DNA of 64,000 nucleotides, taken from the NCBI RefSeq assembly GCF_900107015.1, contig NZ_FNOI01000002.1:434001-498000 (forward strand), given 5' to 3'. The stretch comes from Litoreibacter albidus (GTDB lineage: Bacteria > Pseudomonadota > Alphaproteobacteria > Rhodobacterales > Rhodobacteraceae). The position numbers and the translations under genes were made by a program. The notes beneath the pieces were generated by a model. The model saw nothing but the letters and a program-made list of their open reading frames with translations, was not told where the DNA came from and did no database searches. Positions 61,752-64,000 of this stretch are shown piece by piece (within the stretch, counting starts at the first letter, position 1; the number at the start of each line of letters is the position of its first letter).

Positions 61752-63979
61752 ATTGCGTCGGCCCCCAGCTTCCACGCGTCCGCGTTGACCGTCGCCGCAG
61801 GTCCAACCAGCGTTTTATAACTGCCCCCTGATGGGTCGCTGCCGTCGTCGGTGCTGTCTTTCCACACCGACAATTGGTGCACGGTCCCCTCCACTTGGTA
61901 GGAGCCGTTCGCCGTCGCCAAAAGCAACAGGATCCTGTTGTTTGGCAACAGACCCGACCCCGGCGCAAATACCTCATCCATTACGAGTGTTTCGTTCACC
62001 CAGATCCCCGTGAAGCCTACCGCCATGTCGATCGCCAGAACCACCCGCGCCCGTGCCATACTTGTGATCACACCGGACCCCGTTTGCACGTTGTTAACCT
62101 TCACAACCCCATCCGCGTCGCGCACGCGCACCCTAAGGGAGCCACTCGGCAGAACTTCCAGCTTTAGGTAATTACCCGTCGTCGTCATCAAAGTCCGCGA
62201 ACCGGACGGTGGCACGGTCATCGCGACATCAAGCGCAAACTGGATTGACCCAACCCCCGCGCCCAATGACACTGTATCCTTGAAATGCGGGCCTGAGGGG
62301 CCAGTGGTGAACGACGGCTCGGCCGCGATCAGCGTGTTCGCCAGCACCGACGCCTGTGGGAGCGGTCGCACACCAATCCCCTCGACACGCGCAGCCCCAA
62401 CGTCAACCATCGGCAGGTTTTTATACGTCTCGGCATAGAGGTCCTCGGGAAACTTAACGGCACCCGTCCCCCCGCCTTCGCCGAAACTGATCATGTCAGT
62501 GGCGGTAAACGCACCCGCCTCCGGATAGATACGGACGCGGCCGGCGGACAACTCCGCTCGCGTCGCGGGTACGCCATTGATTTGCCAACCGAACACATCC
62601 GTCCAATGTGCGTACGTTGATCCCAAAGGAAGCTCGCTACGCGCTTCTCGAAGCGTGGTGATCGGCCCCGCGCTTGACCACACTTCGACGTAGGCCCCTG
62701 ACGGCTCCCATGTGCACATGTTGAATTCGGGGACGCTCCATCCGGTCAGGCCTGCGGCCTGCAACACTGCATGGGCCGTTAGGCGGGCATAAAGTGCTGC
62801 GCCGTCGTCGTGATCGTCCGCAGGGTGGCTTTGGTCGATCCAGCCCCCCGCGCCGTCCGCCACGCCGTTGCGATAAGCCAGTGGCTCCAACCCCATGGGC
62901 AGAAACCAGTCGCCCGCATGTTGGTTGACCACCATATTACGCCACGCTTGTCGCGCCGCCTGCTTGTTGCGCAGGTTATCGTGCTCCGCGCCAACCGCAG
63001 TAACGGTCGCATTTTGCATGTCCTCCCCAATATCAAACCGATGTGGGCCAAAGGGGACCCAACGCGTGTGTGCGGGGTCGTAGAACTCTCCGAACCAGTG
63101 ATCCGCCGTGTAGCTGCCCCCCGTACCGTAGGTGATCTGACTTGGGAACGTGACCGCGGTCCCGTCCAGAGTTCTTCCAGTGAAGAGCGGGAAGAACGCA
63201 TCGTCGAAGTTGTCTCCCAGTGCGCCGGGAGACGCGAACCAAGACATGGCTGGTAGACCCACATGCTGGCCATCAGCCGTCGCGAAAGCATGCAGCGCGG
63301 CGTCATCCGCCCAACTGCGCGCAGCATCGCCATCATCCACAAGTTGGCGTAATCCGGTGCCTGAGATGGCGTGAAAGACGATGGCCACCTTGTCATCTGG
63401 CCGCTCCGCCATGAACACATTCGCCATCGCAGCCACCGCCGCCGTATGCCGGTCGGCGTCGCTCAGATGCTTCACCACGGGCGCGCCATCGGTCCAAATC
63501 ATTTGCACCATATCGTCGGCCAGCAAGGTTTCCGCAGGCAATTTGTCATGCGCCACGGACCGAATGCGCACCACCTCCGATTGACCCCATAGCGCCACAA
63601 CGTGACCCACGCCGAAACGGTAGGCGCTTGCGGCGCCCGTCGCGGGTTCCGATTTGATCCGCACTTGGGGGGTGATCCACGCGGGGTGCCGCGCGTGAGA
63701 CGCCACCGCACTCCAATTGCCATCCGGCCCGATGGTTGCGGCGTCGGTCCAAGGCGTCACCGTCCCATCGTCGCGGATCAGGCGAAGCTGCACGACCTCC
63801 CCCGCCGTTCCTGTCCCCCTTAGCGGGATGTCAGCGGTGTTACGCCCGAAGGCAGCGCCGCTGTCGAACAGCGTTTTGTCGCGACTGAAGCTGTCCAATG
63901 TAACTTGCGTCGCCGGAACAAAGGGTGTGCTGTCTCGCACGCCCTGCTGCGTTAAAGCCAATCCCAATAGTATTGTCAT
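61748..63979 (-). CDS. Large SGNH-esterase-like protein with a probable LamG-like C-terminal domain
   Basis: The 743-residue protein has an N-terminal beta-rich part (about 1-120; IPLRGTGTAGEVVQLRLI looks Ig- or carbohydrate-binding-like). It is followed by an SGNH-hydrolase-like core: GQS at 132-134 as the nucleophile block and DQSHP at 382-386 as the Asp-x-x-His block, with HDDGAALYARL after it. Residues about 575-715 (IQFALDVAMTVPP, ARVVLAIDMAVGFTGIWVN) look like a concanavalin A/LamG-type domain. No signal peptide is seen. AGAGGG precedes the ATG. It could be a glycan O-acetyl esterase or a capsule-binding spike or fibre. No close family is recognised. Confidence 0.65.
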   Translation of the reverse strand: MTILLGLALTQQGVRDSTPFVPATQVTLDSFSRDKTLFDSGAAFGRNTADIPLRGTGTAGEVVQLRLIRDDGTVTPWTDAATIGPDGNWSAVASHARHPAWITPQVRIKSEPATGAASAYRFGVGHVVALWGQSEVVRIRSVAHDKLPAETLLADDMVQMIWTDGAPVVKHLSDADRHTAAVAAMANVFMAERPDDKVAIVFHAISGTGLRQLVDDGDAARSWADDAALHAFATADGQHVGLPAMSWFASPGALGDNFDDAFFPLFTGRTLDGTAVTFPSQITYGTGGSYTADHWFGEFYDPAHTRWVPFGPHRFDIGEDMQNATVTAVGAEHDNLRNKQAARQAWRNMVVNQHAGDWFLPMGLEPLAYRNGVADGAGGWIDQSHPADDHDDGAALYARLTAHAVLQAAGLTGWSVPEFNMCTWEPSGAYVEVWSSAGPITTLREARSELPLGSTYAHWTDVFGWQINGVPATRAELSAGRVRIYPEAGAFTATDMISFGEGGGTGAVKFPEDLYAETYKNLPMVDVGAARVEGIGVRPLPQASVLANTLIAAEPSFTTGPSGPHFKDTVSLGAGVGSIQFALDVAMTVPPSGSRTLMTTTGNYLKLEVLPSGSLRVRVRDADGVVKVNNVQTGSGVITSMARARVVLAIDMAVGFTGIWVNETLVMDEVFAPGSGLLPNNRILLLLATANGSYQVEGTVHQLSVWKDSTDDGSDPSGGSYKTLVGPAATVNADAWKLGADAI

Positions 63980-64000
63980 CTGACCCTCTTTCAAACGTCG

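Noticed and set aside
1-64000. tRNA or rRNA genes, CRISPR array, insertion sequence or integrase
   Set aside because: I looked in gaps and at repeated units and saw no cloverleaf-like sequence, spaced direct repeats, or transposase motifs.

Overview
The window is chromosomal DNA from a GC-rich alphaproteobacterium, almost certainly a marine Rhodobacteraceae (Roseobacter-type) species. Supporting signs are a PetP/PetR-type regulator pair, the xseB-ispA-dxs isoprenoid operon, DUF2794, a cytochrome c2, a bacterial NaV channel, and a protein resembling the gene transfer agent (GTA) head-spike base protein of Rhodobacter. Genes are densely packed, with many ATGA/GTGA overlaps and convergent 4-nt overlaps. 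I see no tRNA, rRNA, insertion sequence, integrase or CRISPR array. About 65 protein genes can be supported.

Layout. 1-3.5 kb: a cut thioesterase-like gene, YggT, MsrA, and an M48 peptidase with a DUF898 membrane protein. 3.6-9.3 kb: a class IV aminotransferase coupled to a P-loop protein, a secreted DUF7282-like protein, argG, and a membrane protein coupled to ilvA. 9.3-14.9 kb: a divergent HPt / receiver-PP2C phosphatase pair, then hslO, Nudix, cca and lysE as a tight run. 15-20.7 kb: tandem ABC exporter half-transporters, an rRNA m5U-type methyltransferase and a NaV channel. 20.7-25.9 kb (minus): petP-petR-deacetylase-xseB-ispA-dxs, i.e. early isoprenoid synthesis behind a redox-type regulator. 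26-35 kb: ilvE, two transporters/membrane proteins, a divergent HupE / DUF4198 pair (probable metal uptake), malonyl-CoA synthetase, DUF2794, an NlpC/P60 hydrolase and an M17 aminopeptidase. 35-38.7 kb: beta-carbonic anhydrase, a DUF4139 protein and asd.

38.8-43.8 kb is a surface-glycan patch: an ABC exporter fused in frame to an FkbM methyltransferase, with GT4 and GT25 glycosyltransferases opposite. 43.8-53.6 kb carries leucine synthesis (leuB, leuC, leuD) with unrelated genes between, then an MscS channel. 53.7-56.7 kb holds cytochrome c2, an SDR, idi, rsfS (probable CTG start) and rlmH.

56.7-64 kb is the most unusual part. A small GTA head-spike-base-like gene is followed by polysaccharide genes (pyruvyl transferase, F420-hydrogenase-beta-like protein, flippase, sulfotransferase). 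Facing them is a 743-residue protein with an SGNH-esterase-like core and a probable LamG-like C-terminus. In Rhodobacter capsulatus the head-spike genes also lie beside capsule genes, and the capsule is the particle receptor. This end of the window may therefore be a spike/receptor locus, which is an inference. Amino-acid synthesis (ilvA, ilvE, leuBCD, argG, asd) and isoprenoid synthesis (dxs, ispA, idi) are spread over several separate operons.
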